Shown here piece by piece: positions 43,264-52,786 of a DNA stretch of 64,000 nt. Both the position numbers and the translations under genes were made by a program. Under the pieces are notes generated by a model, which was not told where the DNA came from, made no database searches, and worked only from the letters and a program-made list of their open reading frames with translations. Positions within the stretch are counted from its first letter, which is position 1, and each line of letters starts with the position of its first letter. The stretch comes from DATCJA01 sp963814955 (lineage in GTDB: Bacteria > Acidobacteriota > Vicinamibacteria > Vicinamibacterales > UBA2999). The DNA is taken from positions 62,001-126,000 of the forward strand of contig CAWFEX010000004.1 of the NCBI GenBank assembly GCA_963814955.1. Direction: 5' to 3'.

Positions 43264-44646
43264 TCAGTGCGCCGGTGCGGTCGTCATTTCAGACGCCGGT
43301 CTGAACGGGCTGACGCGTCCCTGCAGATAGCCGCTCGCAAGAACCGCCACCGCTGCGCAGATCGCCGGAACGGCACCAGCCATGAAAATCTGTTGCGGCG
43401 TCCACTCCATCGACAGCATGACGCCGCCAATCATCGGGCCGACAATGGAGCCGATGCGACCGATGCCGAGCGCCCAGCCGACTCCCGTGGAACGGATCAC
43501 CGTTGGATAGTACATCGCAGACAGGACGTTCAGTCCAGCCTGCGCACCCTGGACGCTGATGCCCAGGATGAACGTGACCGTCATCAACAGAGGAAAATTC
43601 TCGAAAATCAACGAGGCGGCTACCACAAGAACCAGCGAAATCACAAACTCGGCGACCATCGTGGTGAACACGCCAATCGCTTTCATGAGCGGCCCCTGCA
43701 CAAACGCACCGAGAATGCCGCCGATGCTGAAGGCCATGACCGCGGTGATGCCGGCCGACACAGGCATGCCTGCCTGACGGAGCAGGCTGGGCAGCCAGCT
43801 CAGGATGAAATACAGAATCAGGAGGTTCATGAAGAAGGGAACCCACAGCAGCAGCGTCCCCGTCGTGCGGCCGTCACTGAACAGTTGCGCGACTGCGAAA
43901 CGCTCACTTGACTGTGCCATCCCTGGCCCAGGGCGCGCGGTGGGAGCAAGCGGCACATCCGACAATTCCGGTGCGATTCGGCGGACGATCGCTGAAACAC
44001 GGACTGGATCCGCACCTCTGACGGTCAAAAACCTGACGGACTCCGGCAACGCCTTGATCAAGACAACTGCGAGCCCGATCGGCAGGATGCCTCCCACGTA
44101 GAACACCGAGCGCCATCCCCAGATCGGGATGAGCGCGCCGCCAACGAGGCTTGCCAGAACAGCGCCGCCTCCCATGCCCGCGAAGATGGAGGTGACGAGG
44201 ATCGGTTGAAGCCGTTTTGGTGCGTATTCCGAGGCAAGTGCAACGACATTCGGCATCGCGCCGCCGAGACCGAGGCCGGTCAGAAACCGCAACGTGACGA
44301 GCTCGCGAATCGAGTCGGCGCCTGCCGTCAGCAGGGAGAAAAAGCCGAATACGAGCGCCGAGACGATGATGGCCCACTTGCGCCCCCAGCGATCCGCGAT
44401 CGGGCCAGCGCTCATCGCGCCGATCATCAATCCGAACAGACCGGCCGAGAGAACGGTGCCAAACGCGCTCAGCGGGATGCCCAGCTCGTCGGAAATCGGC
44501 GGCACCAGAAATCCCATGGCCTGCGTGTCGAAGCCGTCAAGCAGCAGGACGAGGCTGCACAGCAGGATCGTCATGAGCTGAAAGCTACTCAGCGGGCGCT
44601 CGTCGATGATGTCGTTGACGGTCAAGGCTCTTGGTTCAGTGGCCAT
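43264..44646 (-). CDS. MFS transporter, aromatic acid:H+ symporter (AAHS) family
   Basis: The protein has 460 residues from ATG 44646; the frame is open far upstream but that part is antisense to the FAH gene. Twelve membrane helices are expected. Family signatures are LLLDGFDTQAMGFLVPPISD in helix 1 and GPIADRWGRKWAIIVSALVF in the loop 2-3 region, with GIGRIGSIVGPMIGG near helix 10-11. AAHS carriers import hydroxybenzoates, gentisate and similar acids by proton symport. The location between FAH and DUF169 genes and opposite a gentisate dioxygenase operon supports an aromatic substrate. Confidence 0.9.
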   Translation of the reverse strand: MATEPRALTVNDIIDERPLSSFQLMTILLCSLVLLLDGFDTQAMGFLVPPISDELGIPLSAFGTVLSAGLFGLMIGAMSAGPIADRWGRKWAIIVSALVFGFFSLLTAGADSIRELVTLRFLTGLGLGGAMPNVVALASEYAPKRLQPILVTSIFAGMGGGAVLASLVGGALIPIWGWRSVFYVGGILPIGLAVVLIKALPESVRFLTVRGADPVRVSAIVRRIAPELSDVPLAPTARPGPGMAQSSERFAVAQLFSDGRTTGTLLLWVPFFMNLLILYFILSWLPSLLRQAGMPVSAGITAVMAFSIGGILGAFVQGPLMKAIGVFTTMVAEFVISLVLVVAASLIFENFPLLMTVTFILGISVQGAQAGLNVLSAMYYPTVIRSTGVGWALGIGRIGSIVGPMIGGVMLSMEWTPQQIFMAGAVPAICAAVAVLASGYLQGRVSPFRPASEMTTAPAH

Positions 44647-44660
44647 ACGGCGCTCCGTTC

Positions 44661-45590
44661 TCACGAAATGGCAACGACGCGATTGCGCATAATCCCAATT
44701 CCTTCGACTTCGGTTTCCATGATGTCGCCATCCTGGAGAAACTCGGGCGGCGTGCGCGCGAAGCCAACGCCGTCGGGCGTGCCTGTGGCGATGATGTCGC
44801 CGGCTTCCAGCGTGAGGCCGCGTGACAGCGATTCGATGAGCGTATCCACCGGGAAGATCATGTCGCGGGTATTGCCGTGCTGCTTCACGACGCCGTTCAC
44901 ACGGAGCGTGACCTCTTTCACATGCGGATCTCCGAACTCGTCGGCGGTAATCAGATACGGTCCCATCGGGCAGAATCCGTCCAGACTCTTGCCCTTGAAC
45001 CACTGTCCGTGGCTCTTCTGGAGATCGCGCGCAGTGACATCGTTGACGACCGTATAGCCAAACACGTGTTGCAGCGCACGGTCGCGAGTGATATTGCGGC
45101 CGCTCACCCCGATGACGGCGCCAAGTTCCGCCTCCCAGTCGACCTGCTGTGTGACACTGCGGTCCGACGGAATGTCGTCGAATGGTCCGGACACGCTGGT
45201 CGGCGCTTTGGTGAAGAACATCGGGATCTCGGGGATCGTCACTTCGGCGCCGCGGGCGCGCGCAGACTCCGCCGCATGGCTCGCGTAGTTCCTTCCCACG
45301 CAGAATACGTTCTTGGGCGGATGCGGGATCGGCGCATGCCACCGGATCGTACGGAGGTCGTGGGTGTGCCCCTGGCTGCCAGTCGACGAGGGACCTCCGG
45401 ACTTGAACGTTTTGACCCGTTCCGCAACCCGCTGCCACGTCGCCGGGCCATCACGGATGAGGTCGAAGAGACTGGAGGGAGCACCGTGATCGATCGCGCG
45501 GACATCGATCACCCGGTCACCATCAACGACGCCCACCCGCGGATCGCCGGCGTCACCGATTGAAAACGTGATGTACTTCACGAGCGCCAC
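44661..45590 (-). CDS. Fumarylacetoacetate hydrolase-family protein (acylpyruvate hydrolase-like)
   Basis: The protein has 309 residues. The FAH C-terminal fold shows the metal ligands E153, E155 (DWEAELGAVIG) and D184 (VVNDVTARDLQ), with KNVFCVGRNYASHAAES, KSHGQWFKGKSLDGFCPMGP and GDIIATGTPDGVGFARTP as further landmarks. The family hydrolyses or decarboxylates 2,4-dioxo acids such as fumarylpyruvate or maleylpyruvate. It is the first gene of the minus-strand unit and shares a 95-bp divergent promoter region with the TonB receptor. One of the two FAH genes here probably does the step after gentisate ring opening. Confidence 0.9.
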   Translation of the reverse strand: MALVKYITFSIGDAGDPRVGVVDGDRVIDVRAIDHGAPSSLFDLIRDGPATWQRVAERVKTFKSGGPSSTGSQGHTHDLRTIRWHAPIPHPPKNVFCVGRNYASHAAESARARGAEVTIPEIPMFFTKAPTSVSGPFDDIPSDRSVTQQVDWEAELGAVIGVSGRNITRDRALQHVFGYTVVNDVTARDLQKSHGQWFKGKSLDGFCPMGPYLITADEFGDPHVKEVTLRVNGVVKQHGNTRDMIFPVDTLIESLSRGLTLEAGDIIATGTPDGVGFARTPPEFLQDGDIMETEVEGIGIMRNRVVAIS

Positions 45591-45685
45591 AGCCTACCAC
45601 GCGTAAACCTCATCGGGGATGGGACCCATGGAGGTATACTCCGGGCCCGATTGCATCGGATCTGTGCGCTGCAGGGGAGGTCTGC

Positions 45686-48600
45686 ATGGACCATCGGGTG
45701 AAAATCGTAATTGCGACTGCTCTCGTCTCTCTACTCGTTTCGACGCCGGCGCTGGCGCAGGCGACGGCGCAAATCAATGGAACCGTTGTGGATTCGAGCG
45801 GTGGCGTGCTGCCCGGAGCAACAGTCACCGCGATTCAAACGGATACCGGATTTCGGCGTGAAGTCATAACCGAAGCAAGCGGAGACTTCATATTGACGGC
45901 CCTGCCAATCGGGCCGTATCGCCTGGAAGTCGCGCTGGCAGGCTTCCGCACCTACGCGCAGACCGGCATTGTCCTGGAGATCAACGGCAACCCGACGATT
46001 GCCGTGACGCTGCCGCTTGGTGCGGTCGCCGAGACCGTCTCTGTCGAAGCATCCGCGCCGCTCGTCGAAACCCGCAATCCCGCTATCGGCGGCGTCATCG
46101 AGAACGAGCGCATCGAAGAATTGCCTCTGAACGGCCGCAATTCTGCGGACCTGATCGTGATTGCAGGGGCGGTGGTGCCGATGGGACCCTCGTCGAGCCG
46201 AAGCATGCAGGGCGGGGTCGGCTATTCCGTAGCCGGCGGCCAGCCATTCGGCGTCGCGTATCTGCTCGACGGGGCGACGCACAACAATCCGTACGACAAC
46301 TACAACCTGCCGCTGCCGTTTCCCGACGCGCTGCAGGAGTTCAGGGTCGAGACGAGCGCGCAGAATGCCCAGAACGGATTCCACTCCGGTGCCTCGGTCA
46401 ATGCCGCGACGAAGGCAGGAACAAACAGTCTCCACGGTGATCTGTTCGAATTCGCGCGTCACCACAAGTTCAACGCGACCAATCCCTTCAACGGGATCGA
46501 TCCGGCTACCGGCAACCGCGCCGACGATGGTCTGAAGCGGCACCAGTTCGGCGGCACGCTGGGCGGACCAATCCTCACCGATCGGTTGTTCTTCTTTGGC
46601 GCGTACCAGGGAACGAAGACCGACGAGCGGCCGTCAGAGGATGTGCGATTCGTGCCGACCGCGGCGATGCTCGCCGGAGATTTCACACAGGTCGCCTCGG
46701 CGGCCTGCAACACGCGTGGCGCAATCACGCTTGGTGCGCCATTTGCCGGCAACCGCATCGACCCGGCGCTTTTCAGTCCGGCCGCCGTGCAAATCGCGCA
46801 GCGTCTGCCGCAGAGCACACATCCATGCGGACGCGTCAGCGTGACGAATCCTCGCAGCATCGACGAGCTGCAGGCGATCGGCCGGATCGACTTTCTCTTG
46901 TCGCAGGATCACACCTTCTTCGGGCGGTATATGGCGACCACGTACAAGTTCGAGCCGCCGTTCATCGAGTCTGCCAACGTCTTGTCCACGAGGCTCGGGG
47001 GACGCGACAACCTCGCGCAATCCGTGGCGATGGGCGACTCGATGGTGCTGAGCAACAGCGTGGTCAACAATCTCCGCTTTGCCTTCAATCGCAGCGCAGT
47101 TCATCGGACTCACGCGAACTTCTTCGGGGTCGACGACGTCGGCATCAGGTCTTACAGCTATCTCGAAGATTACATGCTGTTATCGGTGACCGGAGGCTTC
47201 AATCTGGGTGGCGGCACCGAGAACGAGGCGATCTTTCACACGAATACGTACTCGTTCAGTGACGACGTCACGATGATTCGGGGAGGACACCAGTACGGGA
47301 TGGGCGTGAGCGTCGCGTTCTGGGACTCGCTGTCGCGCGCCAATGTCAGGTCGCCTGGCTCATTTGAATTCGATGGCGGCGTCACCGGTCTGGGTCTGGC
47401 GGACTTCCTGATCGGGCGCCCGTTCCTCCTTCAGCAATCAGCGCCGAACACGCTCGACATGAAGCAGAAATACTTCGGGCTGTACGTGCAGGACACGTGG
47501 CGGCTCTCGCCGAAGGTGACGCTGAACTACGGGGCGCGATGGGAACCGTGGTTTCCACAACAGCATCAGAACGGGGCCATCTATAACTTTTCCGTCGAGC
47601 GATTCCGCGCCGGCCAGCGTAGCGCGGTGTTCCCAGGGGCGCCGCCCGGGTTCACGTATCCGGGCGATGAAGGATTTCCCAACGGCAAAGCAGGCATGCA
47701 CCGCGAATGGCTCAACATCGCACCTCGCGTGGGCCTCGCCTGGGATCCGACCGGTGACGGCCGCACGTCGGTAAGAGCGAGCTACGGGATGAACGGTGAG
47801 TTCGTGAACGGCCAGTTCTTCATCAATACAGCCAACGCGCCCCCATGGGGATCCGAGGTTCGTCTCCAGCGGCCGGGCATCGGGACGTTGGACGATCCTT
47901 TTGCCGGCACCGGTATCGCGAACCCGTTCCCGATCACGTTCGATGCAAGTGCGCCGTTCTCCCCGAATGGTCCCTACATCGTGCCGCCGTCCGACCTGGC
48001 ACCTACTCGGGTGCATTCGTGGAGTGCCAGCGTCCAGCGCCAGATCCGCAGCAACATGGCGGTGTCGGCAAGTTATCTTGGCAACTACACGGCGAATCTG
48101 TGGGATGTTGTCACCGGAAATCCGGGAACTGTTCCGGCCGGCATCTCGCCCACAGGCCCGTGCACGCTCAACACGGAAGCCGGGCCGCAGCTGTTCCCGA
48201 ATTGCTCGGCAGCGCCATTGCCAGTCCGGCGCGAGCTCACGCAGCAGAATCCCGCAATCGGGCGCCTGATCGGATTTCTCGACTACTTCACCGACGGTGG
48301 CACACAAAAGTACAACGCCCTTCTGTTGTCGCTGGAGCGGCGGGATCCGAATGGGATTACTGCCGGTGCAAACTACACGCTTTCGAATTGTCAGGGGCAT
48401 CCCACGGGTGGGGGAGGGACGGGCAATGCGGGCAGCGGCTACATGCTGCCGGTATCGCTCTTGAACCCGCCGGCTGACGGACAGGAGCGGCTCGACCGCG
48501 ATTACGGGCCCTGTGATACGGACCGGCGTCACATCTTTACGCTCAGTGCCTCGGTGCAGTCGCCGCAGTTCAGCGCCACACTGGCACGAGCGCTCGCCTC

Positions 48601-49081
48601 AGACTGGCGGCTCTCTGGCAGTTTCCGTGCTTCGTCTGGCCGGCCGCTGACCGTGGTCACGGGACAGGACCGTGCACTGACAGGCGCTCCAAACGTACAG
48701 AGAGCGAATCAAGTGCTCGACAATCCATACGGCAACAAGACCGCGGACAACTGGCTGAATGCGGCGGCGTTCGCCCAGCCCGCGCTCGCGACGTTTGGCA
48801 ACTCCGGCCGGAACGCATACGTCGGCATGGGCAACCGGGTCGTTGATCTCTCGCTCGTGCGGGCGTTCCGCTTTGCAACCAGCCACAGGATCGAGGCGCG
48901 CATCGAGGCCTTCAATGCCTTCAACTGGTTCAGGCCATCACCAGCCGGATTAACGCCGCAGACAGCCATCGGACCGAATCAGACGTCCCCGGTGACAAAC
49001 CTCAGCAACGCAAACTTCGGGCGGTACCTGGCGTCTGACGAACCACGGATCATGCAGTTTGCAGTGAAGTATCAGTTCTGA
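45686..49081 (+). CDS. TonB-dependent receptor, Oar-like
   Basis: The protein has 1131 residues with GGGGAGG before the ATG and a signal peptide (ATALVSLLVSTPALAQA). A carboxypeptidase-regulatory-like domain (INGTVVDSSGGVLPGATVTA) is followed by the plug (IEELPLNGRNSADLIVIAG) and barrel, ending MQFAVKYQF. The frame is intact. It heads a plus-strand unit with an FAH hydrolase, gentisate 1,2-dioxygenase and maleate isomerase, so it may import an aromatic compound or a larger precursor. The substrate is inferred from context only. Confidence 0.92.
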   Translation: MDHRVKIVIATALVSLLVSTPALAQATAQINGTVVDSSGGVLPGATVTAIQTDTGFRREVITEASGDFILTALPIGPYRLEVALAGFRTYAQTGIVLEINGNPTIAVTLPLGAVAETVSVEASAPLVETRNPAIGGVIENERIEELPLNGRNSADLIVIAGAVVPMGPSSSRSMQGGVGYSVAGGQPFGVAYLLDGATHNNPYDNYNLPLPFPDALQEFRVETSAQNAQNGFHSGASVNAATKAGTNSLHGDLFEFARHHKFNATNPFNGIDPATGNRADDGLKRHQFGGTLGGPILTDRLFFFGAYQGTKTDERPSEDVRFVPTAAMLAGDFTQVASAACNTRGAITLGAPFAGNRIDPALFSPAAVQIAQRLPQSTHPCGRVSVTNPRSIDELQAIGRIDFLLSQDHTFFGRYMATTYKFEPPFIESANVLSTRLGGRDNLAQSVAMGDSMVLSNSVVNNLRFAFNRSAVHRTHANFFGVDDVGIRSYSYLEDYMLLSVTGGFNLGGGTENEAIFHTNTYSFSDDVTMIRGGHQYGMGVSVAFWDSLSRANVRSPGSFEFDGGVTGLGLADFLIGRPFLLQQSAPNTLDMKQKYFGLYVQDTWRLSPKVTLNYGARWEPWFPQQHQNGAIYNFSVERFRAGQRSAVFPGAPPGFTYPGDEGFPNGKAGMHREWLNIAPRVGLAWDPTGDGRTSVRASYGMNGEFVNGQFFINTANAPPWGSEVRLQRPGIGTLDDPFAGTGIANPFPITFDASAPFSPNGPYIVPPSDLAPTRVHSWSASVQRQIRSNMAVSASYLGNYTANLWDVVTGNPGTVPAGISPTGPCTLNTEAGPQLFPNCSAAPLPVRRELTQQNPAIGRLIGFLDYFTDGGTQKYNALLLSLERRDPNGITAGANYTLSNCQGHPTGGGGTGNAGSGYMLPVSLLNPPADGQERLDRDYGPCDTDRRHIFTLSASVQSPQFSATLARALASDWRLSGSFRASSGRPLTVVTGQDRALTGAPNVQRANQVLDNPYGNKTADNWLNAAAFAQPALATFGNSGRNAYVGMGNRVVDLSLVRAFRFATSHRIEARIEAFNAFNWFRPSPAGLTPQTAIGPNQTSPVTNLSNANFGRYLASDEPRIMQFAVKYQF

Positions 49082-49144
49082 GAAGAACAGGGCAACGGGG
49101 TCGGCAGTCGCCGCACTCCGTTTCCCGCGACATAATGACTGCAG

Positions 49145-50062
49145 ATGCGCCTCTGTAGATTCAACGAAGGTCGGCTTGGCGTCGTCGAGGGCGACGGTAT
49201 CCTTGATGTGACGGCGGTGCTCGAAGTGCTGCCGCCACATCGCTATCCTCTGCCCGGCTACGACGTTCTGGTGGCAAACCTGGTTCTCCTGAGAGCGCAG
49301 ATAGAGACCATCCGCGATCGCGCGCCGGTGGTGCCGCTCTCGGGCGCGAAGCTGCTCAGTCCGGTGGCCAATCCCGGCAAGATCATCGCGGCGCCGGTGA
49401 ACTACCAGAAGCACCTCGATGAGGTGAAGTCCGACAGCCAGATCCACGCAAACAACCCCGCGCACACGATTACCATTCAGCAGGCGGGTGTGTTTCTGAA
49501 AGCCTCCAGCTCGCTCGTGGGTCCGGGCCAAGGCATCGCATTGCGGAAACCGGAGCGCCGAACCGATCACGAGGTCGAGCTCGCGTTCGTGATCGGCAAG
49601 ACCGCCAACAACGTATCGCGCGACGATGCGCTTCGCTACGTCGCCGGATACTCGATAGGTCTCGACGTCTCCATCCGGGGGTCTGAGGATCGCAGCCTCA
49701 GAAAGTCTGCAGACAGCTACACGGTGCTCGGCCCGTGGCTCGTGACGGCCGACGAAATTCCCAACCCGGGTGAGCTCGATCTCGAAATTGCGGTCAACGG
49801 TGAGCGGCGACAGAAATCCAACACGAGATATCTGATTCTGGGTGTCGCGGAGCTCATCGAGCTTGCCTCGTCTTTTTACACGCTCTACCCCGGCGACATC
49901 GTACTTACCGGGACGCCCGAGGGCGTCAGCCCGATTAGTCCTGGCGACCGGATCGTCGCCACCATTGAACGTGTTGGTACGATGGAAGTCGACGTTCGCG
50001 CGGCTGACACAACGGTCGCACCGACCATGTCAGGCGCCGGCGCCGCCAACAAAGCGGGATAG
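49145..50062 (+). CDS. Fumarylacetoacetate hydrolase-family protein (candidate maleylpyruvate hydrolase)
   Basis: The protein has 305 residues. Metal ligands of the FAH fold are E143, E145 (DHEVELAFVIG) and D174 (IGLDVSIRG). Other landmarks are KIIAAPVNYQKHLDEV, SYTVLGPWLVTADEIPNPGE and GDIVLTGTPEGVSPISPGD. It lies 6 nt before the gentisate dioxygenase gene. Since a maleate isomerase follows, a hydrolase acting directly on maleylpyruvate to give maleate and pyruvate would complete the route; that assignment is inference. The protein differs clearly from the other FAH gene at 44661 and is not a recent copy. Confidence 0.88.
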   Translation: MRLCRFNEGRLGVVEGDGILDVTAVLEVLPPHRYPLPGYDVLVANLVLLRAQIETIRDRAPVVPLSGAKLLSPVANPGKIIAAPVNYQKHLDEVKSDSQIHANNPAHTITIQQAGVFLKASSSLVGPGQGIALRKPERRTDHEVELAFVIGKTANNVSRDDALRYVAGYSIGLDVSIRGSEDRSLRKSADSYTVLGPWLVTADEIPNPGELDLEIAVNGERRQKSNTRYLILGVAELIELASSFYTLYPGDIVLTGTPEGVSPISPGDRIVATIERVGTMEVDVRAADTTVAPTMSGAGAANKAG

Positions 50063-50068
50063 TCAATC

Positions 50069-51136
50069 ATGGAAAGCGCGACCGGAACCGTCATCACGAA
50101 ACCGGATCTTCCGCCTGAGAGACGCGAGCTCTACGTGCGCCTCGATCAGAAGAACACGGCGCCGCTCTGGGAGGTGCTGGGCAAGATCATCCCACCCGCG
50201 CCAACGCCGGAAATCGTTCCGGTGCAGTGGCACTACGACGATGTGCGACCACTGCTCATGGAGGCGGGCCGGCTGCTCACGGCGCGCGAGGCGGAGCGGC
50301 GGGTGCTCGTGCTCGAGAACCCAGGGCTGCGGGGGCAGTCGCGGATCACGCAGAGTCTGTATGCCGGCCTGCAGCTGATTTTGCCCGGAGAAATTGCGCC
50401 GGCTCACCGCCATGCCGCCGCCGCATTGCGATTCATCATCGAAGGCACGGGCGCCTACACTGCCGTTGAAGGCGAGCGAACGATGATGCACCCGGGCGAT
50501 TTCATCCTCACGCCCTCATGGACCTATCACGACCACGGCAATCCAGGCGACGTGCCGGTCATGTGGCTCGACGGTCTGGACGTGCCGATTGTGAACCTGT
50601 TCGACGCGAGCTTCCGCGAGAGCTTTCCCGGCGAGACACAACCGAACACGGTGCCGGAAGGTGATTCGCACGCACGGTATGCCGCGAACATGCTGCCCGT
50701 CGACTGGGAGTCGAGCCGGGCTTCGTCGCCGATCTTCAACTATCCGTACTCGCGCAGCCGCGAGACGCTCGCGCAGCTGCACCGCAACGATGCGATGCAC
50801 TCCTGCCACGGCGTGAAGATGCGGTTCATCAACCCGGCAACGGGAGGCGCGCCGATGCCGACGATCGGAGCCTTCATGCAGCTGCTGCCAAAGGGTTTTC
50901 GTGGCACTCCTTACCGCGCCACCGATTCAACGGTCTATGCGGCCATAGAGGGGCGGGGCCGGACCCGCATCGGCGATGTCACGTTCGACTGGCGGCCGCT
51001 CGATATCTTCGTGGCACCGTCGTGGGCGTGGACGACGCATCAGGCAGACGAGGAGGCGGTGTTGTTCAGCTTTTCGGATCGTCCCGCCCAGAAGGCACTC
51101 GGTCTCTGGCGCGAAGAAGTGCAGCGGGTGGATTAG
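50069..51136 (+). CDS. gtdA: Gentisate 1,2-dioxygenase (bicupin)
   Basis: The protein has 355 residues, typical for the family. Two cupin domains are seen. The N-terminal one binds Fe(II) through H113 and H115 (PAHRHAAAALRFIIEG) and H154 (WTYHDHGN). The second (MRFINPATGGAPMPTIGAFM) includes DIFVAPSWAWTTHQADEEAV. The enzyme opens gentisate (2,5-dihydroxybenzoate) to maleylpyruvate with O2. Its start lies 6 nt after the FAH gene and its stop 17 nt before the maleate isomerase gene. The order fits a compact catabolic operon. Salicylate-type dioxygenases of the same family are a possible alternative. Confidence 0.9.
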   Translation: MESATGTVITKPDLPPERRELYVRLDQKNTAPLWEVLGKIIPPAPTPEIVPVQWHYDDVRPLLMEAGRLLTAREAERRVLVLENPGLRGQSRITQSLYAGLQLILPGEIAPAHRHAAAALRFIIEGTGAYTAVEGERTMMHPGDFILTPSWTYHDHGNPGDVPVMWLDGLDVPIVNLFDASFRESFPGETQPNTVPEGDSHARYAANMLPVDWESSRASSPIFNYPYSRSRETLAQLHRNDAMHSCHGVKMRFINPATGGAPMPTIGAFMQLLPKGFRGTPYRATDSTVYAAIEGRGRTRIGDVTFDWRPLDIFVAPSWAWTTHQADEEAVLFSFSDRPAQKALGLWREEVQRVD

Positions 51137-51153
51137 GGAACGACGAGATCGCT

Positions 51154-51912
51154 ATGCCTTCTGAGACCCTCCGCATCGGTCAAATCGTGCCGAGCTCCAA
51201 CACGACGATGGAGACGGAAATTCCGGCGATGCTGCGCGCCCGCGAAGCCGTCGAACCGGAGCGCTTTACGTTTCATTCCAGCCGGATGCGAATGAAGCGC
51301 GTCACCAAAGAGGAGTTGGCGGCAATGGACGCCGATTCCGAACGATGCGCCGCGGAGCTGACGGACGCGCGTGTCGACGTGATTGGCTACGCGTGCCTCG
51401 TGGCGATCATGAGTGCCGGATTCGGATACCACTGCCAGTCGGAACGGCGCCTGCGCGACGTGACGAAACGCGAAGGCGCCGAGGTGCCGGTCGTGACGAG
51501 CGCCGGCGCGCTGGTTCATGGCTTGAAGACGCTTGGCGCGAAAAAGGTTGCCCTCGTCGCGCCGTATGTGCACTCGCTCACGTGCCTCGTTGCTGATTAC
51601 ATCCGGCACGAAGGGTTCGACGTAGCCGACGCCATCGCGCTCGAAATTCCAGACAACGTCGAAGTGGGGCGCCGCGATCCGCTGGCTCTGGTCGACATCT
51701 ACAAGCGGCTCGATCTCGACGGTGTGGACACGTTGATCCTGTCGTCGTGCGTGCAGATGCCATCGCTCTCGGCGATTCCCATCGTGGAGAAGGAAACCGG
51801 CCTGCCCGTCGTGTCGGCGGCCGTCTGCACGACCTACCAGATGCTTCAGAAGTTGGGACTCAAGCCGCGCGTGCCGAACGCCGGCGCGCTTCTGTCGGGA
51901 AAGTATGCGTGA
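51154..51912 (+). CDS. maiA: Maleate cis-trans isomerase
   Basis: The protein has 252 residues from ATG 51154. It belongs to the Asp/Glu racemase-like superfamily: LRIGQIVPSSNTTMETEIPA, FHSSRMRMKRVTKEEL, the first catalytic Cys in VIGYACLVAIMSAG, and the second in LILSSCVQMPSLSAI. This pattern is that of maleate isomerase (MaiA/NicE), which turns maleate into fumarate with two Cys. Coupled to gentisate cleavage and FAH-type hydrolysis it would feed fumarate to the TCA cycle. Arylmalonate decarboxylase-like activity is less likely given the neighbours. Confidence 0.9.
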   Translation: MPSETLRIGQIVPSSNTTMETEIPAMLRAREAVEPERFTFHSSRMRMKRVTKEELAAMDADSERCAAELTDARVDVIGYACLVAIMSAGFGYHCQSERRLRDVTKREGAEVPVVTSAGALVHGLKTLGAKKVALVAPYVHSLTCLVADYIRHEGFDVADAIALEIPDNVEVGRRDPLALVDIYKRLDLDGVDTLILSSCVQMPSLSAIPIVEKETGLPVVSAAVCTTYQMLQKLGLKPRVPNAGALLSGKYA

Positions 51913-51927
51913 TGTAAGGAGCCATCG

Positions 51928-52786
51928 ATGAAATTGCGAGTGGCGCTGTTCGCGGTGATCCTTCTCGCCGGCGCGCCCGCCTGGGCGCAGGTGGATTTTT
52001 CGGGTGAGTGGGCGCCGCGGTTCTGGGAGGACCAGCTCGAGCGCGTCCCGGGTCCGGAGCTCGGCGACTTTCTCGGCATTCCCATCAGCGACGCCGCCCG
52101 CCTGCGTGCGGAAGCCTGGGACGCGTCGATTCAAACGCTGCCCGAATGGCAGTGCCGGCCGCATTCAGCCGACTACATCTGGCGGGGTCCGTCGAACCTG
52201 CGCATCTGGAAGGAAGTGGATCCTGTCTCACGCGAGACAACGGCCGTCCATGCCGAGTGGCTTCGCTCGGTCGATCGCACGGTATATCTCGACGGCCGGC
52301 CGCATCCTCCACCCGATGCGCTGCACACCTGGGCCGGATTTTCGACAGCCCGGTGGATTGGCGACATGCTGGAAGTGACGGTGACCCACCTGAAGGAAGG
52401 CTATCTGCGGCGCAATGGTCTTCCGCGCAGCGACAAGGCGACGGTGAAGGAGGTACTGGATGCGCAATGGCGATTACCTGACGGTGGCGGTAATCGTCCA
52501 CGATCCGGTGTATCTCACCGAGCCGTTCATTCGGACGACCGACTACGAGCTGAACGTTCACCAGCAAATCCCGCCCTATCCGTGCAGTGTGATCCAGGAG
52601 GTCGATCGCGAGAACGGCACGGTGCCGCACGTGTTACCAGGGACGAACCCGTTCATGACGGAATTTGCCACCCGGCATGGCATTCCCGTCGAGGCGACGC
52701 GGGGAGGCGCGGCAACGATGTATCCCGATTTCAAAGACAAGATCAAAGACCCGCCCCCGGCGCCGAAACGCGCGGAGGGACGATGA
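51928..52786 (+). pseudogene. Secreted 'DFSGEW' family protein with a frameshift
   Basis: Two frames together give about 285 residues. The first begins with a signal peptide (RVALFAVILLAGAPAWAQ) and VDFSGEWAPRFWEDQ and reads TARWIGDMLEVTVTHLKEGY and LRRNGLPRSDKATVKEV. The second starts within GAGGTACTGGATGCGC (about 52452-52467) and continues MRNGDYLTVAVIVHDPVYLT to APKRAEGR. One extra G near 52459 explains the break. It is related in layout to the genes at 12034, 28817 and 53855. The stop overlaps the next gene in ATGA, so the operon structure is preserved. Function is unknown. Confidence 0.8.

Noticed and set aside
43264..45438. Extension of the MFS transporter frame to 724 codons
   Set aside because: The extra N-terminal 264 codons are an alternative frame of the FAH gene; the ATG at 44646 begins the AAHS family sequence.
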